From Chinchilla lanigera (Eukaryota; Chordata; Mammalia; Rodentia; Chinchillidae), in contig NW_004955517.1 of assembly GCF_000276665.1 (NCBI RefSeq), forward strand, positions 5,053,181-5,117,180: a DNA stretch of 64,000 nt, read 5' to 3'. Positions 34,080 through 45,650 of this stretch are shown here, piece after piece (position 1 is the stretch's first letter; each line of letters begins with the position of its first letter). The translations under genes and the position numbers were made by a program. Under the pieces are notes generated by a model. That model ran no database searches. It worked only from the letters and a program-made list of their open reading frames with translations, and was not told where the DNA came from.

Positions 34080-34360
34080 GATCAAAAAATAAAGTGAATA
34101 TTTAAAAAAGATTTTGAAAATTTATTACAGTAAAAGACATTGTCATTAATCTCCCTCAAAATAGTCCCCTTCACTTTGAGCACACTTATCTCATTGTTCT
34201 TGTCACTTTATGAACAGTTCTGGAAGTCTTCTTTCATGACTGCTTTTAGTTGTGTTGTCATGGCTGCCTCGATGTCTTTAATTCCAAACACTTAGCTTTC
34301 CTGTTCATTTTGATTTTAGGGAAGAGCCAGAAATGGAAAGGTGCCAGGTTTTAGGTGCTT
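34080..34360 (-). mobile_element. Mariner-like transposase 3' relic
   Basis: Translated on the minus strand with frameshifts, it shows a Phe-Trp-Leu-Phe-Pro-Lys-Ile-Lys-like segment from about 34330, then Lys-Lys-X-X-X-Gln-X-Cys-like blocks and an Arg-Trp-X-X-Cys-like part, all typical of the C-terminal half of Tc1/mariner transposases. The frame is broken by several stops, so it cannot make a protein. A matching fragment lies in the opposite orientation at 34440-34720. Confidence 0.6.
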
Positions 34361-34362
34361 AC

Positions 34363-34437
34363 ATTACAAAGCATGCATACATATATACGTAAATGGTACC
34401 TGTGTCACATGATGCATATATTGATTTGCTTGTCCGC
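34363..34437 (+). repeat. L1M 3' UTR segment between mariner fragments
   Basis: 'acgtaaatggtacctgtgtc' and 'atgatgcatatattgattt' parallel 35500-35575 in the neighbouring L1 3' end (acgtaaatggcagctgtgtg, atgatgcatatgttaattt). Confidence 0.5.
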
Positions 34438-34439
34438 GT

Positions 34440-34720
34440 ACAGAAGCCGGAAAGTGCCAGGCCCCAGGACAAGGACATGAGGTGATGATCTGACGAGCCC
34501 GCCCTTCTGTGGGACGGCACTGGGCAGCAGCACCCATCGTAGTTTTTAGTGCGCCCCACAAAGATACAAGCGCACTTGGAGAACTGCGTCAGAAAGGGGC
34601 GGAGACAGTGCGATAAGCGTGCTCGCAGTGAAGAGGGCCACCTTGAGGGGGATTACTGACAACGTGTCTTCTATTATAGTACGTTTTTAAAAATTTAAAC
34701 ATTCATCATATATTTTGATC
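34440..34720 (+). mobile_element. Mariner-like transposase 3' relic, inverted partner
   Basis: 'gcgataagcgtgctcgcagt', 'gagggggattactgacaac' and 'cattcatcatatattttgat' align with the reverse complement of 34080-34250. Unlike its partner it keeps many CpG dinucleotides (gcgtcagaaaggggcgg). It also has stops and is not functional. Confidence 0.6.
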
Positions 34721-34867
34721 ACATATATTTGATAAGGGGTTAATGTTTAAAATATAAGAGGGGCTTATACAACCTGATAGTTAAAAAAAAAAATGAAAAA
34801 CAAATAACCTGATCAAAAATTCGCAAAATACCTGACTACAGATATCACCAAAGAAGAGAGAAAAAAC

Positions 34868-35625
34868 TCAAGTATATGAAAACATGATCAATATCACAAT
34901 CAGGGAAGCGCTAAGGAAAACCACAGTGTGAACCCTTGTGCACTGTGGAAGGGAATGTAAACTGGGACAGCCATCATGAAACACAGTACAGAGGTTCCTC
35001 AAAACATTGAAAATAGAACGCTGTATGATTCCCAGTGCTGCTTCTGTGTGTGCACCCAGAGCTAGTGAAATCGGCACCGCCTAGGTGTTTGCACCCCCAC
35101 ACTCCTTCCAACATTATACACAACACGAAACCGAGCTGTTTGCTGACAGATAAGTAGAGTACTAGCATAAGTCAGCCTTTAGAAAGAATGAGAGCCTGCT
35201 ATGCCGCAAGATGAACCCGGAGGACGGTGTACTAAGTGAAATAAGCCAGATACAAAAAGAAGAAAATAATTCATGATCTCACTTATAAGTGGAATCAAAA
35301 AGGAGAAGTAAAGCCAAAGAGAAAGAGGAGAAAGAGTAGAGCCCTGCTTCCTGGGGTGAGGAAGGGTGCTAGGTGGGGGAGGAGTACAAAGGTGTGATTC
35401 GGGAAGATGAATAAGAGGGTGTGCACAGCGTGAGCTTTGTACTTAGTGGCATTGTGTCATCTATTGAAAGTTTGCTGTAAGAGCAGATTTTGGTGCTTTT
35501 ATTACGAAAAATACATGTATACGTAAATGGCAGCTGTGTGAGATGATGCATATGTTAATTTGATTGAGTGCAAATTACACATTGTGTGTCAAATCTGAAA
35601 TATATACAACTAAAGATAAAAAGAC
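34868..35625 (+). mobile_element. L1M 3' end relic
   Basis: Late ORF2 to 3' UTR landmarks in order: 'gaagggaatgtaaactggga', 'gttcctcaaaacattgaaaa', 'gtactaagtgaaataagcca', 'atgatctcacttataagtgg', then 'atgatgcatatgttaatttg' and 'gaaatatatacaact'. Multiple stops. Confidence 0.85.
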
Positions 35626-35719
35626 ATGTACCTCTTTCTGTCTATCATCTCTCGGATTTGCCTGAAGTAACATCAGCCTTTTAAGATGGTAATCATAATT
35701 ATCTATAAACATTAATTAG

Positions 35720-35938
35720 ACACATATTCTGTGCCAGGTAACTTGATGGCATTGTGCATGCATTATCTGTGCAAGGTCCCTACGAAGTAGGTTTCATTAT
35801 TTTCTCCATTTTGTAGATGAAGTAGGCGGGCCTCAAGGAGGGAAAGAAACGTATTTGAGGTCAGATGTTGATAAGTAACAGAGCTAGAGCTGAACCATCC
35901 CTATTCTTAAGCACTTTACCTTTCTTTCCAAACTCCTT
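35720..35938 (-). repeat. MIR SINE relic
   Basis: Antisense MIR: 'attctgtgccaggtaacttg', 'gtttcattattttctccatt', 'ttgtagatgaagtagg' and 'cagagctagagctgaacc'. Confidence 0.78.
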
Positions 35939-35964
35939 ATACTTAACTTAGTAGTAACATTAGA

Positions 35965-36083
35965 GATTTTAGTTTTTTCTCTTTTCTTTCTTTGGTACCG
36001 GGAGTCAAACTCACAACCTCACGCTTTCCAGGCAGGTGCTGTACTCCTGAGCTACATCCCTGGCCTCCAGGGATTTTAGTTTT
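35965..36083 (-). mobile_element. ID SINE with 12-base target duplication
   Basis: Reverse-strand ID: 'tttggtaccgggagtcaaac', 'cacaacctcacgctttccag', 'gtactcctgagctacatccc'. The exact repeat gattttagtttt lies at 35965-35976 and 36072-36083. Confidence 0.87.
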
Positions 36084-36089
36084 AAGATA

Positions 36090-37440
36090 CCAACTTAAGT
36101 AAGATTATCAAATTTATAGATAGTTTTATTCTGATAAATTATTTGTGGGCTATAGTAGTCTTGTCTCTTGGTTTCTCTCTTTCTCCACACTCTGTGTCCA
36201 CAATTTTATAAAGGAGAAGATTTAGCCACCATCTAGTAAAGGAGATTGTCCAAGTGCAAGTGATTAGGTAGGGGCATGGCTGGGAGTTCAGCCCAGGACT
36301 GTCTTATTTTTGATGATCAAGTTTTCTTTTTAAAATATAGTTATTAAAATTGTTTCTTTTTTCTGATTCCAGTACATGTTTTCCATTCCAATACATGTTT
36401 TCAATACATTTATTGAAAGTGGAAAAGTTAAAATGCACATATGAACGACAACAAAAATTCCTACACTGAATTGTTCTGTCTCTGCTGCAGTAGGATCCTG
36501 TACTTTTTCAGTAATTATGAAAATGCTTTGTGAGTTTTGTTTTTCCTGCTTGTGTTTGTGTGCGTGTGTTAGTTCATTCTAGTGTGAAGCTATTGCTTCT
36601 GGAAGGACTCAGCATTTCATTTCGTTTTGTCTCTGACAGCAATTGTTACTTTTCAGAAAATGCTTGTGACTTCACATTGGACTGGTCACCTACTGCCCAG
36701 CATACTTTTGCAAGGACGAGATGTAGAAACACAATCCTGGAGGCCTAAGGTGGAAAGGGAGTCCTGTTTTTATGTTATTCTCAAATTCTGTGCCCACTGC
36801 CTGGGGAATTGCTCAATTGCTGTGCTTTTTTTCTGGGATAAAGCACAGACGACACCAAGGTCAGCATTCAGACAGCAGAGAGCCCAGCTGTAGCACTGAA
36901 TAAACCCTCCAGCAGTCCGAGGCTTAAAGCAGGAGGACTGTAAAAGTTGACAGAATGAATCAGGGAGGCCCATCCCCCCAGGGGGGTCTCATGGTGTGTT
37001 TTCTCTGCCTGCAGCACAGTAAATGGGCTCCTCGACATGCACAGCCTGCAGATTCCATGGCCATAACAGGCCGCTCTGTCTCTGTTGTCATCCAGAGTGC
37101 AGTCATCGCATCCAAGGCCCGCTTTCCTGTCATCACTCTGTGACCTACTCCTTTTAAAATGCCCCTGTCTTCGGTCCCAGCTTTGATTCCTATAACTAAA
37201 ATTACTTTGTTCTGTTTTCAGCTTTTCTTACTTGGATACTTCCTCAAGTTTACTCATCAGCCTGCTGCTCTTGTCTCTTGCTGGTTGATTTTGATAATGT
37301 TCTTCCAGAGTTTCAGCTTCCGTGATCATGTCTGGGTGGAGGGTATCCAAGAGTCCATTCCAACTGTGCCTCTGTGAGTCTACGCAAGTGTGAAAGAGTT
37401 TGCGGAAACCCGTGGCTACCAGGGGCTCTTACCACCCTCT
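36090..37440. other. Unique non-coding DNA
   Basis: No repeat or gene recognised. Frames of up to 88 codons at 36530-36970 overlap on both strands and have no motif. Confidence 0.4.
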
Positions 37441-37441
37441 C

Positions 37442-37758
37442 TTGGTCTTTTCTGGTTGCTCTAACAAAACTACACAGAGGAGCTTGTGAACAATAGAAAT
37501 CTCTTTCTCCCGGTTCCAGAGGATGACAAGTCCGGATTCAATGTCCAATGAGGAATCGTTTTCTGGTTCATAGAGGGTACTTTCTTGCTATATCCTTGCA
37601 TGGTAGGAAGGGCAAACTCTGGTTTTGGCAGCCCATTGGAAGGGCACTAATTCCATTCTCAGAGGTTCCACCCTCAAATCCTCATCACATCCCAAAGCCT
37701 TCACCTCCTAATAAGTCCCATTGGGAATTTGGAGAGACACAAATGTTAGACTGTAGCA
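37442..37758 (-). repeat. Old MaLR LTR (MST-like)
   Basis: Reverse-strand landmarks: 'ttttctggttgctctaacaa', 'cccggttccagaggatgac', 'cacctcctaataagtcccat' and 'gttagactgtagca'. Its opposite-strand relative is the LTR at 61921-62284. Confidence 0.6.
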
Positions 37759-37759
37759 C

Positions 37760-40700
37760 TTCTCTAGGTCTGAAGACAAGCAGGGAGGACACATTTACCA
37801 AAAAGTGGAAGGAGGTGAATCTGGTTGGGCCCGGCCACATGAGAAGAGCTGTCATTTTAAAACGAGGAGTGCAAGTATCCCTGGTCCCTTGCAGGGCAGT
37901 CCTAGTCTTGGAACCATCTTGTCTCTAGTCAGGGCTTCTGGTTGGCAGGATCCAGGCGGAACCAGCAGGGCACAGGCGCCTAAGCTATCTTTCCTCAGGA
38001 GTGATGTGCAGCTTGTTCTACATATTTGGTGGTTTTCTCTGGAATTCCTTTGTGGATGTCCCACTGGTGTGCTCTCTGAGTGTCCCACTGGCGTGGAGTC
38101 TTCTGGTTCTTCTGTGTGCCTCTGAGTCCCAGTGTAGTATAGTGGCTAGTAGATGGTAAACTCACTAATAAAAGGATAAATTGATGAGTCAGTGAGTGAA
38201 ATCCAGCTTGTCTTCGGCCTAAAGCTTGCCAATCAGTAAGATTTCTTTTTAGTGTTTAACTGATGAGAATGAGCTCATGTGTGGATTCCCATTCACTTGG
38301 CTTTTTCACTACTGGTAAATGTAAGGGTGCTGGAAGCGAATGTTGGTCCTGGGAAGCAGGAAGCCTGAGTTGTTGGCTTTTTCAACTTTAGTATTTGATT
38401 AACTCATATATTTTCTGAGCTTTTGTTCTTCCCCTATAACAGAGGCTTTCAAACTTTCCTTTTTTATAAGCTATAAACCTTTTGTCCAGTGCAAAAGATG
38501 ATCGTACTTAGATGTGTTTAAAACATAAAACATTGTAAAGAGACCTACATTAATTGAAGGAGTGTCATGAGCTTGGTTTGTGTTGACGCAATTTACTGAT
38601 CTGTAAAAGTGGGCCCAGTGATACCTGCTCTGCCCAGCTCTCTGTGTCCACGTGAGGATCAAATGAAAGAAGGTACGTGAAAGACTTAAAAGTTTTGTTT
38701 TATCTCTTGGGAGGTCATCATGAAGATAATTTTTCCATTTTCCTAGCTTCTGTAAGCTCATTCACCAACGTGAAACCCTAAATGCAGAGTGAAAGTTGCT
38801 AAGTTCTTAAAATGAGCAGCCACATCCCGTAGAAATGTTTTAGTTCTATAGACAGAACGGCTTTAGAAACACTAGGAAAAACACTAATCAAGAAAGTTAT
38901 AGAAGGCAAAATGATAGAGCAACTTTCTGAAAGAAGATGTTATTAAGCTAGAAATTGGACTGGCATTGTTTGACATTAATTAAACTTGTAGCAAGTCACA
39001 ACAATTCTGCTGTAGTAGTCTGGGAAGCTATAATCTCATTCCCTAGTGAATAAACCATAAGGCCAAAGGGTGAAAAGTTTAACAAAAGGGAATCAGATGA
39101 TTATCTTGTAAACCAGAGGAGCGATGATATTGTGGCTTAATTAAAAAGCTTGATGGTTCAAATAAAGTTGTTTGCCTGGTTGTTTGCAAGATGTTAGAAT
39201 GATTTAATTTATGAGGAAAAGAAAAAAAGTACAAAATAGTCACTGGCATCTAAGAAAACCAAAATGCTGTAATGGTTAACAAATGGTTGGTGGGGAAAAC
39301 ACCAGGGAGAATGATTTAATATAGTGATTATGAAGACTAATGGAATGAACAAGGAGTGTTTCATTAGCAATCAAGAAAATTGCATTGACAGGTAGTAGAC
39401 ACCCATGTAATCAGGAGGATAAAGTCCCGGGAGACGTTGGGTTTTAATTGGACTCAGACCTAGCAAGTCACTAATAAACAGAGGTTCCTGGTTTTGACCT
39501 TGGGTTAGTTGTTAGATGCCTTTGATTTTGTCCATTACAATGCAGATAATAACTGTTCAATTCTATCTTTTTTGCCTGAAATATTTGAAAATAATTATCT
39601 CTTTTATCTCTGATTTCCTTTATTATTTTCCTGAGGAACTCTATAGGTAACACGATTTTCTTTTTTCTCAACATATTCAGATTTCAATTATGTCTCTATG
39701 GCATGGAAAGCATACATAAAACATAATTTTAAGCAGCTCACCTAACTGGTGATCTGAGTGTTTAGTTTCTATCTCAGGAATAATCTAGATACTTCCAGAT
39801 ATCCAATTATTTACCAACGTCCTTGTACGCATCGTGGGGGAAAAAGCATTACAAATTCCATTGATAACTAATTTTTCCCTGAAGAATGGAGCTTCTAGGC
39901 CATAGATAGTTTTGAGTGTTATCAATTCAACTTTAGATAAGAGCAGAAATCCTTGTGAATCATCGTTATATGCCACCTATGTTTTCTCTTTTCACCACCG
40001 CTCAGAATCTGTCAGCAGAGCTGTGCTAATCTGCGGTTGCCTGGATGGGGCACTCCTCTGAGCTTTCTGCACAAGAGAGCCAAAATTGTGTCTGCAGATT
40101 TTCAGCTTGATGACACCTTGGCTTAATGAAAACTTGTGAGGAAGAGAATGTGATTTTTTTTTTAAGTTCCAGGCTAGTAAAAATGAACAGTTTTGCATAA
40201 GAAATAAATGCTTAGCATTAACATAAACGAGAAGCACAGCTGATGTGAAACTAAGTCTCCTTTGACATAGATAAGGTGGCTAAGTAGGATTCTAGGGGAA
40301 TTTGCACACCGGATCTAAATCTTTTTTTAATTACTGAATCAAGAAATGTGTTTTTTTCCTCTCATAAGATGACTAGTTAAATGCTTTCCCTACCACTTTT
40401 AAATAGTACTCTTCAGTTTCTTGGTTTGCCCTGTGCTCTTAAGTTGGGAGCCTGGGAAGGCGCTGAGACCCTTCTCTGGGGAGGTATGCCCTGGTGGCCT
40501 CTACAGTTTACCTGAGTTTTGTAGTCCATGACCAACCTGGGACATGGAATAATTCCTGGCATTCTTGCCTGCTGTAATACATATACCACTGAACTTCTGT
40601 TTTGAAATGACTCTGACAGATTTCTTAACACTTAAAAGGAATTTGTAAAAAAAAAACCAAAAAAACCCCAGAGTGCATTGCTATGCAAAGTGTAACCCAA

Positions 40701-41150
40701 AAAAGCATACAAAATGATTGTTGAATGGTGGGACAGACAGATAAATATTGCATTCAAAGCACTGGCATGTGCAGGGATGTACTTCCAATTTGAAAGATAG
40801 ATGAAGAACTAGGCTTTTGACTGTCTTAGCCAAAGATGTTGCCATGTTCGCTGACAGAAAGGGATATTTCATCGAGTAAATAGGCCAGCTTTAGATTAGA
40901 AAAGAAGACTGAGTTAGAAAAGGAATCCAGGTGGGATTCTGGAAATAGGAGTGGATTTCATTCACTCCTTATGCATTGGAAGTACGGAAGGGCATTGGAC
41001 ATTCCACAGAAAAATACTGCTGGGTTGGAGTTTCCTGAGAAGGAGCTGTTAGCTTGTGAGAGGCCAAAATAATTATTTTCCTGGATCATGGAAGTGGGAG
41101 AAGGAAAATGTGGTAAGGAACGTTACTTGCAGGCAATAGGATGATGTCTG
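37760..41150. other. Mostly unique DNA
   Basis: Apart from a MIR at 38575-38700 and a short direct repeat near 38050-38100 (tgtcccactgg twice), no repeat or gene was recognised. 38860-39470 is repeat-free and AT-rich (homeodomain-type TAAT cores) and is a candidate conserved element. Confidence 0.4.
38575..38700 (+). repeat. MIR SINE fragment
   Basis: 'ttactgatctgtaaaagtgg', 'cccagtgatacctgctctgc' and 'gtgaggatcaaatgaaagaa' follow the sense MIR 3' half. Confidence 0.65.
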
Positions 41151-42560
41151 GTTAGTTTAAACAGAAAGTAAATTTATTAAGGGATATGAGTGTTTCAAAG
41201 AATCATTGTCCCAGAGAAACAGGCTTGAGGCTAAGCTTCTGGGAAGAGTGCCCAAAAGCATGAGGCAGAACCAGCCTGTGAGAAAACCACACGACTTCTG
41301 TGGGAGACCATTAAGGTGAATAAAACATCTGAGGCTGGTAGCAGAAGCACGGCAAACAGGAAAAGAAATCCATGTCTGGTACAAATATCTTTTCCAGTAA
41401 GGACGAATTTTTATCCCCCTCTGTGATAGATGGGGCCCACACAAACAACATGACCAGAGCTGGTAGGATAGCTCCTTCCACACATTTCTCTTTATCTTTG
41501 GCTCAGGGTTAATGTGAGAATCAGAATAGGATAGGGCAGGGTATACACTGAACAAATTAATCCTGCACTCTTAACACAACTGAGGTTTAATTCTCACTTG
41601 TACCAATCCCTAGGCAGTAGGGACAACAAGGCAGATGTCCCCTATGCAGTAACTGAACAATCTGATGTTCTCTGACCTCATCACTTTGTGTGTGGTTGGA
41701 GGTGGAAAATCCTTCACAGAGGTTACAGATTCAGTCTGTTAGCCAGCGCTAGTCACCTGGGATCCCCACCTTACTACCAGGGATCCTGGAAATATGAGGG
41801 AGTGCACTGATATTTGCCAGACAGTAAAAGCCTTGGCAAGTTGGACACTGGGGATTAGCATGGTCAGGCCCCACCTTACTACAAGGGATCCTGGAAATAT
41901 GAGAGGGGACATTGGCATTTCTCAGAAAATAAAAGCCTTGGCAAATTGCACATTTGGGACTAGTACAATTAGGCCAGAGTTGGTGAAGGTCGGCTCTTGC
42001 AAACCTGTTTTTGGCCACCTTAGCTATTAAACAGCTTTTATGAGTTCATGGATTCAGATTTGAGTGAGCAAGAAAAGAAACAGATCATTTTGGCCCCTAA
42101 TCATTGGACGGGGATCTTCCGGCCTACTATTGCATGATACATTTTCACACCCTGGTTAGTTTGAGAGGGCCAGGGCACCTTTGTTCCCCACCCTTTCAAC
42201 ATTTCTTTTTCCTTTCAGGTGCATACCCTTCCACAGTCTATGAGTTAATATGGAGAAGAAGCACCGCAGATTATTTCTTTTAAGGGCAAAACTGCAACCC
42301 CAAACCCACTTATTTATTGCAACTTCCCAATACTGTAATTAAACCTGAATACTGTGGTTTTTTGTTTAAAATAAAACAACTCTACCACAACATCTTTGTA
42401 ACATCTTTTGTCTTCAAAGAAAAACACAATAACATGCATGTCATAGGTTCACCACCACTTCTATAATATTTTAGGTTGGTTAGGGAAGGGAGGGCTGTAG
42501 TATATAAAATGGTACAACTCATCTCCCCTCGATAGTGAAGAGCTGCTAAGTCTACCCAAT
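41150..42560. other. Unassigned, possibly an old endogenous retroviral LTR
   Basis: The block contains a 105-bp tandem repeat (41764-41973), an attaaa-like signal at 42028 and C-rich stretches. Direct repeats of this size occur in retroviral U3 regions. I see no gag, pol or env homology and cannot place LTR ends. Confidence 0.3.
41764..41973. repeat. 105-bp tandem repeat, two copies
   Basis: Copies 41764-41868 and 41869-41973 start ccccaccttacta and share 'gggatcctggaaatatgag' and 'taaaagccttggcaa'; about three quarters of positions agree. The unit is 35 codons, so the minus frame 41749-42018 (89 codons) repeats a Cys-Gln-Gly-Phe-Tyr block and a Ser-His-Ile-Ser-Arg-Ile-Pro block. The plus strand is also open here. 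Confidence 0.88.
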
Positions 42561-42716
42561 TCAGGGCATAAGGACTAAAACAACACTTAGTTCAGTTTGA
42601 AAAGCTAAAGTCAGATGATCTCCTGGTATCCCAATGTCAAGCATACTGTCTCTTATTAGGGCCCGGGAAGGCTATAATGACTTAACAAGAGGGCATAATC
42701 TTGGTGTGATATTAGT

Positions 42717-43073
42717 TGTCTTGATTACTTTTCTCCTATTGCTGAGACAAAATATCTGACACCCAGAATTAAGAAAGGAAAGGTTTATTTAGCTCACAGT
42801 TTGTGGAGGTTTTAGTCCATACACAGCTGGCTCCAAGGCAGAGTGGCACATGGCAGAGGGCAACAGTTCAAGGTGGGAGAAGACAGCAAAAGCAACAAGA
42901 GCAGAAGAGAGAGGAGCAGCAGAGAGCAAGCCTCTTTCCCTGTGTGCAGGCTGCCCACCCCAGGTGGGTATAGCACTCACACCCATAATCCAAGCATTGG
43001 ACCATGGAACTCTAGAAGCCCGCCCCATGACTGCTTGAGGCTTTGGGGGGACATCTAGACACAAACCATAACA
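42717..43073 (-). repeat. ERVL-MaLR LTR
   Basis: TGTCTTGATTAC to CCATAACA, 357 bases, with 'gagacaaaatatctgacacc', 'ggaaaggtttatttagctca' and 'ggggggacatctagacacaa'. Flanks ttagt and gtagt agree at four of five bases. Confidence 0.9.
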
Positions 43074-43269
43074 GTAGTCTAGAGCTTGCCATAGGCTTTT
43101 TCTTATTTGAGGCCAGGCACAGACACTGTGGTCACCATCTAATCACCCATCATGTGGAGGTACCAAATTATGTTATTCTGTTGCTCTGTTGAGGAACATT
43201 TTTATGGCTCTTCTCTGTTATGCACAGGAGCTGCTCTGGGGTATATAACTAGAACTGGAGGCCACAAGA

Positions 43270-43392
43270 CTTTAGTGTAACAATCTGTTTAGAATCTCAC
43301 CTCTACCCCTTATCAGGCCCATGGTCCTGGGCAAATTCAGTTCTCTGATCCTTGATTTCCTCATGGAGAGAAATGGAGACAATAACAGAAGT
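43270..43392 (+). repeat. MIR SINE fragment
   Basis: 'ggtcctgggcaaattcagtt' and 'tgatttcctcatggagagaa' with 'atggagacaataacag' follow the sense MIR. Confidence 0.65.
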
Positions 43393-43482
43393 TTTGGGTT
43401 AGCTTTCTGCCCCTGTGACAAAATACCAGAGATGAACAGCTGATAGGAGGATAGGTTTATTTTGGCTCACTGTTTCAGAGTT
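43393..43482 (-). repeat. MaLR LTR end fragment
   Basis: 'gggttagctttctgcccctg', 'gacaaaataccagagatgaa' and 'ggtttattttggctcact' are the reversed 3' end of a MaLR LTR, without the U3 part. Confidence 0.65.
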
Positions 43483-43533
43483 CAAGGCCAACCTGAACTC
43501 TACAGCCAGAGCCTGTTTGGAAAAAAAAATAAG
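43483..43533 (+). repeat. B1-like 3' fragment
   Basis: 'agttcaaggccaacctgaac' and 'ctctacagccagagcctg' with an A-run resemble the 3' half of a sense B1. Confidence 0.5.
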
Positions 43534-43539
43534 TAAAAC

Positions 43540-45349
43540 TGGTTATACCCCATTGCCAAAAGTAATTGGGCCATGGAAACTTCTTACAGGGGACACTTGT
43601 ATTCAGTAGGGTACGGTTTGCGAAACACTGCATCAAACTGTGACCTCTATGGAAAGAATCTTGTCCTCCTTCCTGTGTTCCCACCACCTCGTCCAGCTCC
43701 TGGTGTATGGTAACATTTACAGACAGTGAGAACGATGAGGGGAGAAAAATCTCTTTTCAAACTGAATTCTTGTAGTTATTTCAGTGTTGTAGAACGACCC
43801 TGATTTCTGAAGTCAGGGTTGGTAGTGAATTTCTGATCTACTATTTCCACTTCTGAGTTAAAGTACTAGCTTCTGGGTTTCTTTGAGACCATAGAAATCC
43901 AAGGGACAAAATCTATTAACGTGTTACAGGATTAAATTATTAAGCTATGGATGTTCATAGTCTCTAGGTTTCTACCATTTTTCTTGCTTGTATACAGGAA
44001 GAATTTATGATTCCTGGGTAAACTTTTAGGCCTTCTCAAAATTACCAGGAGAGACTATTGCAATACACAATGAAGATCTGAGAGACGAAGACAGTGAGCA
44101 GGACAGGCTGCCGAGGGGGAGTTAGAACACCTGGGTCAGGGCTGGGAGGCAGAGTGCTCCTGAGCCAGCCGCCCACCAACCCCATGAAAGCTGTCCACAA
44201 AAGCAGCAACGAGAAGAGCATTATTCTGTGGTGTTTTCTATGCGTGGAGAATGAGGCCCTCCCTTTTAAGTTCTTTTATGCTCTAAGTAAGAACGTGAGG
44301 AACTCTCTGAATCCTATATTGTGTTTTTGTCCGTGTGATGCGGTACCATGACTGGATCGCATGGATTCCCCAGGAATTTGTAATGAAAGCATACTTGATG
44401 GATTTTTTTTCTGGCTTGTGCATTTTCCCCACTGCTGCCCCTCCCCGGGGAATGTTGGCAGGCCCCAAATCATTTTGGATGAAACTTATCTTTCTATTTT
44501 AAACACTGGTGTTCACTTTTATATGAAGGATTATTTTGTCCACATTTTGACCATTTCTGAGTCTGTGGAAAATTCCTTCCTGAGCAGATGACCAGCCTCC
44601 TGGTATCTCAACTCCCTAAGCTTCACTTGGCTAATGCAGCAGAAGAAAGGGCGCTTGAGTGTCTCATGGTTTTCCAGGAAGCTTTCCCGGCTGAGCAGCT
44701 TTCAGCACTGCGTAGGGGGCCGTGGCAGCAGCAAGGCCTCTTGTCGTTCCGGTTTTCTGGGAACTCCCATCCCTAGGTGCTAGTTTGTCTCTGAGCATTA
44801 CATCTGGCGCCTCCTCATTTTGTCTTGTGATGTCACTCATCTAACCAGCTGAGAGAAGACAGAGTAGCTTCTCCTTTGCTGAGACCCGTGCCATGGAGAC
44901 AAGTGTCTGCCCTCTTGTCTGGTTTATGAAAGGCAGATATTTCATACAAAAATCTGGCTTTGATGCTAAACTGGCTACGTGGGATGTTATCTCTTTTCGT
45001 ACTTTCTTTGGTGTAGGATAAGATGGTGAGCATAATCTCATCCAGTGTCACTGTTTTTTCTGCAATCAGTACACTACTCCCTTGTTCTTTACTTTTTATA
45101 AACATATACAATGAGTCATAACGTGCGTGTGTGTTATTCCAAAGACTGACATTTAGAACTGCAGAATTACAGAAGAGTAAAGGTGAAACTTTTCTCTATA
45201 GTATTTCCTGGACTGTCCTCTTTGCTACTGCAGTTTGCACTGTCACTGCTTCATAGTGGTGAAAGTTCAAAGGTGTTTACCCTGCGGCCCACTGTTCCAT
45301 TGTTAATGCAGTCTGTCCACCTATGCCTCACTTACTTGCTCCCAACTGA
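43540..45349. other. Unique non-coding DNA
   Basis: No repeat family or gene recognised over 1.8 kb. Minus frames near 44833-45111 (92 codons) have no known domain. Confidence 0.4.
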
Positions 45350-45495
45350 GGAAATCCTGTTTTGGGCCAGGGATTTAGCTCAGCAGCACAGCACCTGCCT
45401 GGCAAGCACAAGGTACTGAGTTCGATTCTTATAAACCCGCCCCCCCACAAAAAAGAAACAAAAAAGAAAAGAAAGAGGAAAAGGAAATCCTGTTT
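45350..45495 (+). mobile_element. ID SINE (plus strand) with 14-base target duplication
   Basis: Sense ID (45364-45481): 'gggatttagctcagcagcac' (A box), 'gcacctgcctggcaagcac' and 'gtactgagttcgattctt' (B box), ending in an A/G-rich tail. The exact repeat aggaaatcctgttt flanks it (45350-45363 and 45482-45495). It could be transcribed by RNA polymerase III from the internal boxes, but activity is unknown. Confidence 0.9.
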
Positions 45496-45599
45496 CATGA
45501 CGAAACTAACTCTCTGGGCTCTGCTTCTAAAAGGAAGTCTAGGAGTTTTCTGCATCCTTGACTGGACTGTTATAAAATCACTTTGGCAGATGCAGTTAC

Positions 45600-45650
45600 A
45601 GTGTAGTGCGTGTGTGTGTATGTGTGTGTGTGCACACACACGCATGCAGG
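45600..45650. repeat. Alternating purine-pyrimidine tract with palindrome
   Basis: TG repeats (45608-45632) run straight into CA repeats (45633-45641); 45624-45641 is an exact 18-base palindrome, continued with a few mismatches. Such tracts can adopt Z-DNA or cruciform structure. Confidence 0.85.

Noticed and set aside
41764..41973. CRISPR-like repeat
   Set aside because: Only two direct copies with no spacer structure, in a mammalian nuclear sequence.
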